A stretch of 64,000 nucleotides of DNA from Paucisalibacillus algeriensis. GTDB lineage: Bacteria > Bacillota > Bacilli > Bacillales > Amphibacillaceae. Within the stretch, counting starts at the first letter, position 1. Every line of letters begins with the position of its first letter. This document shows, one piece after another, positions 36,518 to 44,835 of this stretch. The translations under genes and the position numbers were made by a program. The notes under the pieces are model-generated. The model did not search any database. It had not been told where the DNA came from and worked only from the letters and a program-made list of their open reading frames with translations. The stretch spans positions 186,001 to 250,000 of the forward strand of contig NZ_CBYO010000007.1 of the NCBI RefSeq assembly GCF_000577245.1, written 5' to 3'.

Positions 36518-36540
36518 CGTTTCGTTATCGGCTTATAATT
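36510..36540 (+). terminator. Terminator overlapping a stop codon
   Basis: GCCGATAACG (36510-36519), loop TTT, CGTTATCGGC (36523-36532), then TTATAATTTT. The TAA stop of the 113-residue gene lies within the left arm. Confidence 0.85.
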
Positions 36541-36591
36541 TTCTTCTACCTCCCAAGAATGGATCAATTCAGTTATCTTAAATAAATACAA

Positions 36592-36613
36592 CCGACACCA
36601 TTCAAGGTATCGG
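36592..36613 (-). terminator. Probable terminator of the GDPD/small membrane protein unit
   Basis: On the minus strand CCGATACC pairs with GGTGTCGG (one G-U pair), 6-nt loop, followed by TTGTATTTATTT. It lies just past the stop of the 38-residue reading frame. Confidence 0.6.
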
Positions 36614-36620
36614 CTGCACA

Positions 36621-36737
36621 CTATACTCTCACATACTCTTCACGACGGAAGTTCTTTAAAACTGCATAAATCATAATAGGGAAAAGCATCAAATAAATCA
36701 TTAGTTTCAAGTAAGACCTTCTCTTTTTTATCAACAC
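36621..36737 (-). CDS. Small single-span membrane protein, 38 residues
   Basis: GTG at 36737 with AGAGG seven bases upstream. Translation begins MLIKKRRSYLKLM, then a hydrophobic stretch IYLMLFPIMIYAVL, then KNFRREEYVRV and stop. Positive-inside charge before one membrane helix is plausible for a real small protein. It follows the broken GDPD gene by 15 bp and is followed by a terminator-like hairpin. Family unknown; coding status rests on layout only. Confidence 0.45.
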   Translation of the reverse strand: MLIKKRRSYLKLMIYLMLFPIMIYAVLKNFRREEYVRV

Positions 36738-36752
36738 TAACAATCCTCTCTA

Positions 36753-37448
36753 TTAAGAAAATACTGCCTTGTATCTCTCCAACTCATCTGTTGTCACCAA
36801 GATAGAAGGATATTGCTTAATCGTTTTCATCTGCTCCACTGTATTTACTGTCCAAACTACCAGTTGAACACCCAATTCCTCACATTTTCTAATATGCTTC
36901 TCCTTCACGGAAGAATATTTCACCGCGAAATATTCTGCATTTAACTTTTAAATGAGCCGATAATGTGACGGACGAATTCTATTAGCAAGTGGACCAATCT
37001 GAATGTCATTCGATATGCCTCGTAATGTTTGTAAGGATTCATGATCAAAGGAGATCACATATATCTGATTTTCCATGTTGAGTTTTTTGATTACCTTATA
37101 GACCTTTTGTTCAATACCTGGATAAAGGTTTGGGTTCTTTAGTTCAATAGATACTATAATGCGGTCTATCGCTAATTGTAGCGCTTCTTCTAATGTAGGG
37201 ATTTTCTCATTTGGAGCGATTGTAAATTGCTTCAATTCCTCCAATGTATATTTGCGGATCTCGCCATTTCCATCTGTCATACGGTCAATCGTATGGTCGT
37301 GCATCACAACGGGAATTCCATCCTTACTCATATGCACATCAAGTTCCATATGTGAAAAACCTAAATCAATCGCTGCCTGAAAGGATGATAATGTATTTTC
37401 CGGGTAGTTCACTGGATAACCACGATGGGCAATGCCTCGAATCGTCAT
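36753..37448 (-). pseudogene. Glycerophosphodiester phosphodiesterase with in-frame stop at codon 167
   Basis: The first 166 codons encode a GDPD domain: IAHRGYPVNYPENTLSSFQA, MELDVHMSKDGIPVVMHDHT, IVSIELKN. After R-L-I comes TAA (36950-36948), but the same frame stays open for 64 more codons (KLNAEYFAVKYSSVKEKH, then LVVWTVNTVEQM) to TAA at 36753. The second part carries the normal GDPD ending with VVWTVN, and the joined length of about 231 residues equals intact family members. One base change (for example AAA to TAA) explains it. It would cleave glycerophosphodiesters such as teichoic acid fragments; the truncated protein probably does not fold. A sequencing error is the main alternative. 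Confidence 0.85.
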
Positions 37449-37719
37449 CTTAATCCTCTTCCTCCCTTTACCTACATGTTATACCTCTTCAATTTACAGT
37501 ATACAGCTCCAATGTTAACTGGATATTAGGGGAGTGTGAAGTAATTGTAAAACAAGATTTCCTTCTTCCAAAACCTAGTACATTTATGTTTCCCTTACAC
37601 GTATATCCACCACCACATAGGAAATCATGAAATTAATAATAAAATTTGCCATGTTCGACAACATTCTTAATTGAGAACAACTATAATGAAACTAGAACAT
37701 ACTTTTTAGGAGGGATAGG

Positions 37720-38334
37720 ATGAAGAAAAAGATACTAACAGCTGTACTAGCAGGTGCTTTATGTATAGGTACACTGCAACTTGTTCCTGTTATTGCAGGA
37801 GAAAAACAAGATAACACGTCGCCAAAAGAAAAACCGTATACATCCACAAGTGAGTTGCGAGCAGATAGAGATACTAACGTTAATAACGATCGACTTACAT
37901 CTTTAGCCGAGGAATATGGTATTTCCTTAGAAGGCAAAGATTTAAAAACCGTTCAAGAGGAATTACGAAATGCCTTACTCAATGCAAAGGCAAGTGAGTT
38001 AGGAATTTCAACAGAGGGTAAGAGTTTGGAAGAGTTAATGAATGAATTTAAAGCAGCTACTGGAGAAGATTTCAAATCCAACAAGGAAGAAAACACATTA
38101 GCTACCGATATAAACGATTACCGAATGAAGCTCGGGAACCGAAATGACTTGCTGAAAGACATGGCGAAAGAATATGGAATCGAATTAGATGAAAAGAATC
38201 CGCAAGCTACTCAACAAGAAGTTTTAGAGAAAATGATAAACGAAAAAGCTGCGGAATTAGGTATTTCAACTGAAGGAAAAGATTTTGATACATTAAAGGA
38301 AGAGTTACAGGAAATTATGGATCGAGGTAGGTAG
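37720..38334 (+). CDS. Secreted hypothetical protein with two internal repeats
   Basis: 204 residues: signal peptide KKKILTAVLAGALCIGTLQL cleaved near VIAG-E, then a charged helical protein. Two repeats of about 55 residues are visible, [ED]-Y-G-I-x-L-[ED]-x-K, then a helix, then E-L-G-I-S-T-E-G-K: copy one about 67-120, copy two about 145-200. No cysteine and no wall anchor. GGAGGGAT precedes the ATG. I do not recognise the family; the G-I-S-x-E-G-K repeats recur in small secreted Bacillaceae proteins without known function. Strong terminator 24 bp downstream. Confidence 0.75.
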   Translation: MKKKILTAVLAGALCIGTLQLVPVIAGEKQDNTSPKEKPYTSTSELRADRDTNVNNDRLTSLAEEYGISLEGKDLKTVQEELRNALLNAKASELGISTEGKSLEELMNEFKAATGEDFKSNKEENTLATDINDYRMKLGNRNDLLKDMAKEYGIELDEKNPQATQQEVLEKMINEKAAELGISTEGKDFDTLKEELQEIMDRGR

Positions 38335-38358
38335 TATATTGGCTATCTACATAGAGAT

Positions 38359-38396
38359 AGTAGAGCAAACCTCGTGAGGTGCTCTACTATTTTTTA
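38359..38396 (+). terminator. Rho-independent terminator
   Basis: AGTAGAGCA (38359-38367) pairs with TGCTCTACT (38380-38388), with an inner CCTC/GAGG pairing, followed by ATTTTTT. Ends the secreted-protein gene. Confidence 0.9.
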
Positions 38397-38437
38397 TTGT
38401 ATTAACTGATATTTGTTGCTTTAATTTCTTTCTACTA

Positions 38438-38493
38438 GGACAAAGGGTCAGGAACCTTGTCCCAACTGGGACGAGGTTCCTGACCCTTTGTCC
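38438..38493. repeat. 56-bp REP-like palindrome
   Basis: 27-bp arms (starting GGACAAAGGGTCAGGAACC) with a 2-bp centre and only one mismatch, between convergent genes. The size, extragenic position and near-perfect symmetry fit a REP-type or mini-mobile palindrome rather than a simple terminator; no U-tract follows. No second copy was seen in this window. Confidence 0.7.
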
Positions 38494-38532
38494 CCGCACC
38501 ACTGTTAGTAGTAGTGCGGAGTTGTTTTTTTA
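38494..38532 (+). terminator. Terminator-like hairpin beside the REP-like palindrome
   Basis: CCGCACCACT (38494-38503) pairs with AGTAGTGCGG (38510-38519; one G-U pair), then GTTGTTTTTTT on the plus strand. It directly abuts the subtilase stop at 38534. Confidence 0.6.
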
Positions 38533-38533
38533 A

Positions 38534-41500
38534 TTATCTAATTTTATCAAACTTACCGTTTCCATTACCTTGTGGTCCCATTACTACAGAGTAAGAAACG
38601 TTACCAGCATAGTCAACGGTTGTAACTTCTACTATTGAACTTGGGTGAACATTCTTTAATAGATACGTAGTTTCACCTTCTGGAACTTCTACAGTCTCAC
38701 CATTTACTTCAATTGTGAACTCTTTAATTCCGCTTCCTTGTCCATCACGTACCATAATCACTGCTTCACGTTTACCACGTTGAATCACGGAGCGAACGGA
38801 TGGAGCAAGTGTATCAACCAATACAGGAATTTCAATAGACTGTGCTTCTGCACCTTCATAGTCAATTACCCCTACAGCTTGAAGCTGGTACTCGCCATCA
38901 CGTGCTACCTTACCATCAATTGTTCCATCCCACATCCAGTCAGACGAAACCTTGTAAGCAGTACCTCGACCATTGTCATAATAGTCTTTACGTAGGTATG
39001 ACTCTGTCGCAATGGTTTCTACTACATTACCATTTGCATCTAGAACATTAAATGAAACTTCCTTTACGTTTCTTAAAAACGATAGGATTAACCCTGCATC
39101 ATCTAGTGTGCCATCTCCATTTGGAGAGAATGCAAGTTTAGATGGATCTTCACTAATATGCCCAAAACTTCCCTCTCCAAGAGACGTAACGACACCTGTC
39201 ATTTCATAGAAACTTGTACCACTCCATAATTCTGTATCAAAAATTGGAGCGTCATCCCACTCACCTTTAAATCCAACATATGGTACTGAAAGTTCAGGGT
39301 TTGTGTCAGTTGGGTCTGTTAACGTAACATAACCTTCTAACCAGTATCCGTTTGTATAGATTGATTTCAGATCTGCATCCCAATCACTTACATCAATGGA
39401 AACTTCAAATGTAGCGGTACCGTTAGCCGGTACTTCAATCGTACTAACTGCTTCACCATCAACAGTCGCAACTCCTGGCATGTCTAATGCACCAAATAGG
39501 TTTGGCGCTGTTACCGTCACACCAGCATTTACTGGCGTATCTGTTTGTGCATTTGCACTTACTTCATAGCTTACCGCTTCATCTGTGAAGTTTTCAGCTG
39601 TTAATTCAAATGTTACTTGGTTTTCACTTACTTCTTTCAATGCTACTTTTGCTTCACCTGTTTGCGAGTCAGTCACAACGACTGGAGTGGATAGTGCAGC
39701 ATGTAGTTGCATTAGGCCAGCACCTTGACGACGAGGTGATACAAGAGCACCATCAAATTCTACTAGATCAGATGTGTTCATTAATAGTTTCTTAGCAAGT
39801 TCTACACGATCTCTTCCTTCTAAACCGAATTCAGAATCAACGCGTTCCATTACTAACGCACTACCACCAGCTACGTGTGGAGCAGCCATAGAAGTTCCAC
39901 TCTTCACACCGTACTCACCATTATTAATAGTAGAGTAGATTTGCCCTCCAGGAGCCGTAATTTCTGGTTTGAAATCAAGGTTCTGTGTTACACCCCAAGA
40001 TGTGAACGTACTCATGTTTCCAGCTTCCGCATTTGGAACTGCTGTTTTTCCACCAGTGAAAGTTACCGATGTAGCTTGCCCTTCTAAAAGAGCTGCTGCT
40101 AGAGCATCACCATCTGTCTTCGCTAAGAACAATTGTGGAATCACAATTGCAGGATCAGACGCCATATTAATCATGCCATCTGTATTGTTATACACAATCA
40201 CACCGCTTGCACCAGCGGCTTGTGCGTTTAATGCCTTCGTTACGAAATCTAATTCACCACGTTGAACGAGAGCAAATTTACCTTCTACTTCTTTTCCTTC
40301 ATAATCCTCTGGATGACCTAATCCAGCTTCTACTAATTCAAACGTTGTTCCCGTTGTTGGGGCAACTGCACCTGCTGACATAAATCCAGCTGCGACCGCT
40401 TCCCCACCATCAATATTATACTGAAGCTCATCAACAGAAACATGCGAGTTTTCAAATGATGCTACTTGTAAAGAATCATAAGAAATACCAGGTGAACCTA
40501 CTACGCCATAATCAGGGTTAGATGCGTATGGATAGAAGAATCCACTACCTAACATATCTGAGTTACCAGCGGAAATAGCCATCATAATTCCATTCTCCAC
40601 AGCACGAGAAACTGCTACTTGATCTGGAGATTCATGATCAACAAATCCAGCTGGAGCACCTAGACTCATATTTAGCACATCAGCACCTAGCTTAATGGCG
40701 TCATCAATTGCCGCCACATAGATATCACTGTATGTACCACCAAATGCTGGATCGTTACTAAATACTTTTAAGTTTAAAATTTGTGCCTCTGGAGCAATAC
40801 CAGTAATTCCACCATTAGCTACATCACCATTTGCACCAACTGTACCTGCTACGTGCATTCCGTGTGCGCCTGAGCTATCGTTAAAGTCTGTATACTCATG
40901 GTTTTGGTCAAAATAATTGTATCCATAAGGAACCTTTTCTGTATAATACACCCCAGGAAGCCCTTCAGAACCAATCACAGAATTTACTTCCGCTTCTGTT
41001 AAAGCAACCTCGGTTTCCTCTGAAACAACGAGATCCTGGTGATTATGATCAACACCAGAGTCAATAACCCCAATGACCATCCCTTCACCTTTATAGCCAT
41101 ATTCGTTCCAAGCAAGTTGTGCCTGAACTAAATCCTTTGAGTAAGCCATGTCTGGTTCAACAATTGGCTTTTCATATAATGTAGAAATCACTACGTTTTT
41201 AACGTTAGGAAGCTTTTCGATTTTTTCAATATCACCATATTTAACTTCCGCACTAAATCCATTCATAACTGCATCAAATTCTTGAAGGTACTTCGCATTA
41301 ATATTCTTATCCTTCATCGCCTTTTTTGCAGCATTTTTCTTTGCTTTTGCTTCATTTAGAAGCTTCTTTTTCTCCGTAACACTTAAGTCGCCAAACTTAA
41401 CCCCTTTTTCTGTTGCTTTTTCGATTGGGGCATCACCGTCTATTTCAACCGTGACACGTACTACTTCATCTACATCATATGCTTTAATTTCTTCTTCCGA

Positions 41501-41626
41501 AAGGGTTTCTTTCTTCAGATTGGTTCTATTAACGACAATATTTCCCGGTGCAGCATACGCAAAGGTACTAAACGCTAATAGAAAAATTAAAGATAATACC
41601 GAAGTCCTCTTCAACATCTTGCGCAT
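38534..41626 (-). CDS. vpr: Secreted subtilisin-like serine protease (S8, Vpr-like) with PA domain
   Basis: 1030 residues: signal peptide (LSLIFLLAFSTFAYA), inhibitor I9-like propeptide (about 50-150), peptidase S8 domain interrupted by a protease-associated insert. Catalytic triad: D in GVIDSGVDHNHQDL, H in GAHGMHVAGTVGANG, S in YGVKSGTSMAAPHVAG, with Asn in SAGNSD. The PA insert is about 430-520 (ALNAQAAGASGVIVYNNTD). C-terminal Fn3-like and beta-rich domains (FSPNGDGTLDDAGLIL) follow, no SLH or sorting signal. ATG with GGAGGAAG upstream. Expected to degrade extracellular protein or process secreted peptides. Confidence 0.95.
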   Translation of the reverse strand: MRKMLKRTSVLSLIFLLAFSTFAYAAPGNIVVNRTNLKKETLSEEEIKAYDVDEVVRVTVEIDGDAPIEKATEKGVKFGDLSVTEKKKLLNEAKAKKNAAKKAMKDKNINAKYLQEFDAVMNGFSAEVKYGDIEKIEKLPNVKNVVISTLYEKPIVEPDMAYSKDLVQAQLAWNEYGYKGEGMVIGVIDSGVDHNHQDLVVSEETEVALTEAEVNSVIGSEGLPGVYYTEKVPYGYNYFDQNHEYTDFNDSSGAHGMHVAGTVGANGDVANGGITGIAPEAQILNLKVFSNDPAFGGTYSDIYVAAIDDAIKLGADVLNMSLGAPAGFVDHESPDQVAVSRAVENGIMMAISAGNSDMLGSGFFYPYASNPDYGVVGSPGISYDSLQVASFENSHVSVDELQYNIDGGEAVAAGFMSAGAVAPTTGTTFELVEAGLGHPEDYEGKEVEGKFALVQRGELDFVTKALNAQAAGASGVIVYNNTDGMINMASDPAIVIPQLFLAKTDGDALAAALLEGQATSVTFTGGKTAVPNAEAGNMSTFTSWGVTQNLDFKPEITAPGGQIYSTINNGEYGVKSGTSMAAPHVAGGSALVMERVDSEFGLEGRDRVELAKKLLMNTSDLVEFDGALVSPRRQGAGLMQLHAALSTPVVVTDSQTGEAKVALKEVSENQVTFELTAENFTDEAVSYEVSANAQTDTPVNAGVTVTAPNLFGALDMPGVATVDGEAVSTIEVPANGTATFEVSIDVSDWDADLKSIYTNGYWLEGYVTLTDPTDTNPELSVPYVGFKGEWDDAPIFDTELWSGTSFYEMTGVVTSLGEGSFGHISEDPSKLAFSPNGDGTLDDAGLILSFLRNVKEVSFNVLDANGNVVETIATESYLRKDYYDNGRGTAYKVSSDWMWDGTIDGKVARDGEYQLQAVGVIDYEGAEAQSIEIPVLVDTLAPSVRSVIQRGKREAVIMVRDGQGSGIKEFTIEVNGETVEVPEGETTYLLKNVHPSSIVEVTTVDYAGNVSYSVVMGPQGNGNGKFDKIR

Positions 41627-42001
41627 TTTCTTCCTCCTCTGTAAGTTTGACTAGATTATTTAAGTCTTTAGTCTCTATTAATCTATTAGACTAAAAACTT
41701 AGATTATTATAATGATAGATAATTCCTAAAACTTAGACAAGATACAAAGGTCGTAGTACATTATAATTATAGATTCCTGCGATTTCGCTAAAGTTTGCAA
41801 ATTTTCTGTGATATACCGCATAAGATTACGGGTATATTTACCTATTTTTTGTTGAAATATAGTACTAGAAAAATACCTAGAGTCTGTTATCCAAAGATGT
41901 TTTTCTTCTATTAAGGGGCTTTTTTGAGAGTTGAGTAGAGGGGCTACTTATGCTAAGATACCCATGAGCAATTTAAAATTTTCAGAATGAGGTGATTTTC
42001 C
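41627..42001. other. Gene-free 375 bp with inverted repeat near the protease start
   Basis: TAAGTCTTTAGTCT (41661-41674) and AGACTAAAAACTTA (41688-41701) are near-perfect inverse complements, 35 bp upstream of the protease start: a candidate operator or leader stem. The rest is AT-rich; GAGGTGATTTTCC before 42002 is the ribosome site of the c-subunit-like gene. No further gene seen. Confidence 0.5.
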
Positions 42002-42409
42002 ATGAGCAGTCCTTACTATTTCGCATTTGCATCCCTACTAGCAGTCATTCCAATTCTATTACTCTTTAAAGTTAACATTGAAAAAATCAAAGAGAATCCC
42101 GCGGAAATCGGTAAAGTTCAAACCAAATTTTTCATCGGGGTTGCGATCGCAGAAGTAATCCCTATCATCCTAATAGTCTTAGGTATGATGGACCTAACAG
42201 CCGTTTCCACCATGGAAGAATTGTACATACCTGGCCAAATCGTGATCCTATCACTTGTGTTTTCACCATTTTTCATCTTCCTACAAAAGTCAGTAGGAGT
42301 ACCAGAAGAAGCAAAACAAGTTGTTAACACCTTTTCCTTTATTGGGATGGCAATGGCCAATGCTATTCCTTTTATTTCGTTGGTTTGTTTAATTATGTTG
42401 TTGCCTTAG
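42002..42409 (+). CDS. Orphan double-hairpin protein resembling ATP synthase subunit c
   Basis: 135 residues with four membrane segments arranged as two hairpins. Hairpin one has KVQTKFFIGVAIAEVIPIIL, matching the c-subunit helix that carries the ion-binding carboxylate (E51). Hairpin two repeats the layout (VVNTFSFIGMAMANAIPFIS) but has Asn (N120) at that position. Loop one KENPAEIGK sits where the R-Q-P loop is in F-type c subunits. A fused double hairpin with one carboxylate resembles V-type proteolipid. It is alone, without other atp genes. ATG with GAGGTGA upstream. A c-ring component, an ion-binding paralogue or an unrelated lookalike are all possible. Confidence 0.65.
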   Translation: MSSPYYFAFASLLAVIPILLLFKVNIEKIKENPAEIGKVQTKFFIGVAIAEVIPIILIVLGMMDLTAVSTMEELYIPGQIVILSLVFSPFFIFLQKSVGVPEEAKQVVNTFSFIGMAMANAIPFISLVCLIMLLP

Positions 42410-42424
42410 AGTTGAAGCCTTCCT

Positions 42425-42634
42425 GTAGTGGGGAGGTTTTTTGTTATGGTTAGGTGGTGGTTGGTTAACTTTTGGTGGTGTTAGGGTGGTTAGTTGCTGG
42501 GTTGGACTCATGCTCTCTTTGGAAGGGAGCATGGTTGTTGGGTTTGGGCTCATGCTTTTGTTGGAGAGGCACTTGGTTACTCGGTTCTGGCGCATGCTCT
42601 GGCTAGAGGGAATTATGGTTTCTATTCCCGGTCA
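42425..42634. repeat. 21-bp CATG-core repeat array, locus A
   Basis: Gap between the c-subunit-like gene and the 140-residue gene. Cores at 42509 (CATG), 42530 (CATG), 42551 (CATG), 42572 (CTTG), 42593 (CATG) and 42614 (TATG) are exactly 21 bp apart. Units alternate: CATGCTCT... then CATGGTT...GGG, giving a 42-bp higher period. Confidence 0.8.
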
Positions 42635-42719
42635 GATCATTCATCATAAACAACGTATCACTTTCCATTGTTTACAGAATAAAAAGCTCACTATTCAATT
42701 AGAGAGCTTCCATTTGCAT

Positions 42720-43142
42720 TTATTTATTATAAATTTCCTTATAAGCTATTACTTTCAGTGCAGTTATTTCTTCTTCGGTTAATTTTTCTTCAATATTTTG
42801 AAGGATCTCCTCTTTGGAAACTCGCCCTTCTTGAACCTTAGTTTGTATGTCTTTTATTCCTGAGATGCCAAATTTTTTCACGATTACTCTTGTTGCTTCT
42901 TCTTTTGTGGTAAATGGCAATGTGCTTGCATCTGCTGATTGTGCATCATTAATAAAAGCCCGCAGTTCGGGGTCACTTTCAATTGCTCGTTTGATGTTTT
43001 CCATTTCCCCACTATTCTCTAATTCAGCCATAAGTGCTTCCATTAATTTTTCTGAAGCAATTTTTGTTCCAAAATGGTAAAGCCCATAACCAAGACCACC
43101 TAGAATAATGATGATGATCAGAAAATATTTAATAATTTTCAT
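42720..43142 (-). CDS. Hypothetical membrane-anchored protein, 140 residues
   Basis: One N-terminal membrane anchor (YFLIIIIILGGLGYGLYHF) followed by a charged, helical extracellular domain with SDPELRAFINDAQSA and EEATRVIVKKFGISGIKDI, and an acidic C-terminus. No enzyme motif. Proteins of this layout are common but uncharacterised in Bacillaceae; I do not recognise a function. ATG with GAGGTGAAAGAGGC upstream. Flanked on both sides by 21-bp repeat loci A and B. Confidence 0.75.
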   Translation of the reverse strand: MKIIKYFLIIIIILGGLGYGLYHFGTKIASEKLMEALMAELENSGEMENIKRAIESDPELRAFINDAQSADASTLPFTTKEEATRVIVKKFGISGIKDIQTKVQEGRVSKEEILQNIEEKLTEEEITALKVIAYKEIYNK

Positions 43143-43199
43143 ACTGCCTCTTTCACCTCTCGAGGACTATTATACCTGTTTTTTACCTGGATAGGGATT

Positions 43200-43325
43200 A
43201 AAATTTTGGGAAACGGGTTGGGTGCATGCTTTAGATTGTTGGGTGGATGATTGCTCGGAATGGGTTCATGCTCCAGCTTACAGGTGTCATGATTACTTAG
43301 TTCTGCCACTTCCCCCCCAATCCAA
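43200..43325. repeat. 21-bp CATG-core repeat array, locus B
   Basis: Cores at 43225 (CATG), 43246 (GATG), 43267 (CATG), 43288 (CATG) and a decayed copy at 43309, exactly 21 bp apart, with the same alternation as locus A (CATGCTT/CATGCTC versus GATGATT/CATGATT followed by CTCGG or CTTAG). Confidence 0.78.
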
Positions 43326-43397
43326 CACAAAAACTTCCATCTCTCCCCATTCCCTACTATAATAGGAAAAGACAATACAGTTCGGGGTTGATATAAT

Positions 43398-44141
43398 TTG
43401 GAAAGACATGAGTACATTACAAAACTTTGCTTGCTGACTGGGAAAATCATGTTAGAGAGTAGTGCGGAGACGTATCGGGTGGAGGATACAATGAACCGTA
43501 TTGCACGGGCTTTTGGCGTGGAGAATCCCCAGAGCTATGCGACACCGACTGGGATTTACTTTTCTATTGACCAGGCTGAGCCGGCTAATATGATGCGGAT
43601 TGTGAAACGGACGACGGATTTAAATAAGATTGCTGAGGTTAATAGTGTTTCTCGGAGGATTGCTGCTGGGGAATTGAATATGGAAGATGCGTATCATGCA
43701 TTAAAGGAATTGGAGAAACAGAAATCCTTGTATTCCAACAAACTCATGGTTTTCATTGCTGCGCTTGCGAGTGGATGTTTCACCATTATGTTTGGTGGGA
43801 TATGGGCTGATTTTCTTCCATCGGCTATTGCTGGTGGGATTGGGTTTATTGGATTTTTGTGGTTTGATAAGCTGGTGGAGATCCGCTTCATCTCTGAGTT
43901 TGTAGCTGCCTTCTTTATCGGCCTTCTAGCAGTCTTCTTTATCCATACTGGTTTAGGTGTTGAGCTGGATAAGATTATCATAGGTGCGGTTATGCCCCTC
44001 GTACCGGGACTGCATATTACGAATGCTGTCCGCGACTTATTAGCCGGGCATTTGGTTGCAGGGTTATCAAAAGGAGTCGAAGCATTGCTGACGGCTTCGG
44101 CGATTGGTGCTGGAATTGCTGTGGTGCTTGCTTTTGTATAA
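43398..44141 (+). CDS. Threonine/serine exporter family protein, N-terminal half (YjjP-like)
   Basis: 247 residues. Family start ERHEYITKLCLLTGKIMLES, then SAETYRVEDTMNRIARAFG, and five membrane segments ending VPGLHITNAVRDLLAGHLVAG. This is the ThrE/YjjP domain; the YjjB-like partner (53899) is about 10 kb away rather than adjacent. The two halves form one exporter of small amino or organic acids in characterised relatives. TTG start with GGGG upstream, in a GC-richer segment than its neighbours. Terminator-like hairpin just downstream. Confidence 0.9.
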   Translation: MERHEYITKLCLLTGKIMLESSAETYRVEDTMNRIARAFGVENPQSYATPTGIYFSIDQAEPANMMRIVKRTTDLNKIAEVNSVSRRIAAGELNMEDAYHALKELEKQKSLYSNKLMVFIAALASGCFTIMFGGIWADFLPSAIAGGIGFIGFLWFDKLVEIRFISEFVAAFFIGLLAVFFIHTGLGVELDKIIIGAVMPLVPGLHITNAVRDLLAGHLVAGLSKGVEALLTASAIGAGIAVVLAFV

Positions 44142-44151
44142 AATTCATTGG

Positions 44152-44195
44152 ATGGTCTGTCCTCAAATTTATGAGGGCAGGCCATTCTATTTTTG
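44152..44195 (+). terminator. Terminator after the YjjP-like gene
   Basis: ATGGTCTGTCCTCA (44152-44165) pairs with TGAGGGCAGGCCAT (44172-44185; G-U pairs included), followed by TCTATTTTTG. Confidence 0.8.
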
Positions 44196-44213
44196 AAAAA
44201 AATAGATTTACAT

Positions 44214-44244
44214 AAAACTTTTATCCACCCTTTTTCGACTATAA
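44214..44244 (+). promoter_or_regulatory. Candidate ECF-type promoter of the sigma factor gene
   Basis: AAAAC at 44214-44218, 17 bp spacer, CGACTATAA from 44236. The AAC / CG-type boxes are the form used by Gram-positive ECF sigma factors, which commonly drive their own operon. The start codon is 37 bp downstream. Confidence 0.5.
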
Positions 44245-44280
44245 GGATAGAGGGGCATGGAGAGGATTACGTGGTGAGAA

Positions 44281-44835
44281 ATGGATTTAGAGAAAAAGTG
44301 GATTAGAGAGATTAAGAGAAATGCAAGTTCGGATGCTGCTAATCAATTGATTTCCAAATACTACAAAGAAATCTATGGATTTGTATACAAACAAACGACA
44401 GATACCGAACTATCACTTGATTTAACACAAGAAATCTTTATTAGCGTGCTGAGGTCCATTCGCCATTTTGAAGGACGGAATGCAACGTTCCGGACATGGC
44501 TTTATCAAATCGCTTCCAATCGAGTGGTGGATTTCTATCGTTCTAAACAATACAAAATGAGGCGACTATCCGAAACCATTGAGGAAATTAAGTTGAGTGA
44601 TCAAGAAGATATGATGCTTTCCCTTGAATATAAGGAAGATATAGAAAAAATCACTTCGATTATCAACACACTAGAAGCAAGCTACCAAAAGGTCATTCGT
44701 CTAAAGTTATTTGGGGACTATCGTTTCAATGAAATAGCGGAGATGGAACAAATCCCGTTATCGACAGTTAAAACAAGGTATTATGCATCATTAAAGTTAA
44801 TTAAAAAGGAAATGAAGGTGCATCGTGATGAGTAA
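44281..44835 (+). CDS. ECF-type RNA polymerase sigma factor
   Basis: 184 residues with only region 2 (YYKEIYGFVYKQTTDTELSL, LTQEIFISVLRSIRHFEG, TFRTWLYQIASNRVVDFYR) and region 4 (LEASYQKVIRLKLFGDYRFN, EIAEMEQIPLSTVKTRYYAS). That is the ECF layout. The next gene overlaps its end by a few bases, followed by an ABC transporter: the layout matches sigma-factor/ABC operons such as sigY of B. subtilis, which respond to envelope stress or antibiotics. Signal unknown. Confidence 0.9.
   Translation: MDLEKKWIREIKRNASSDAANQLISKYYKEIYGFVYKQTTDTELSLDLTQEIFISVLRSIRHFEGRNATFRTWLYQIASNRVVDFYRSKQYKMRRLSETIEEIKLSDQEDMMLSLEYKEDIEKITSIINTLEASYQKVIRLKLFGDYRFNEIAEMEQIPLSTVKTRYYASLKLIKKEMKVHRDE

Noticed and set aside
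42441-42782. A 113-codon plus-strand frame across repeat locus A.
   Set aside because: It is a product of the 21-bp repeat (period divisible by three) and has no ribosome site; its protein is a low-complexity heptad pattern.
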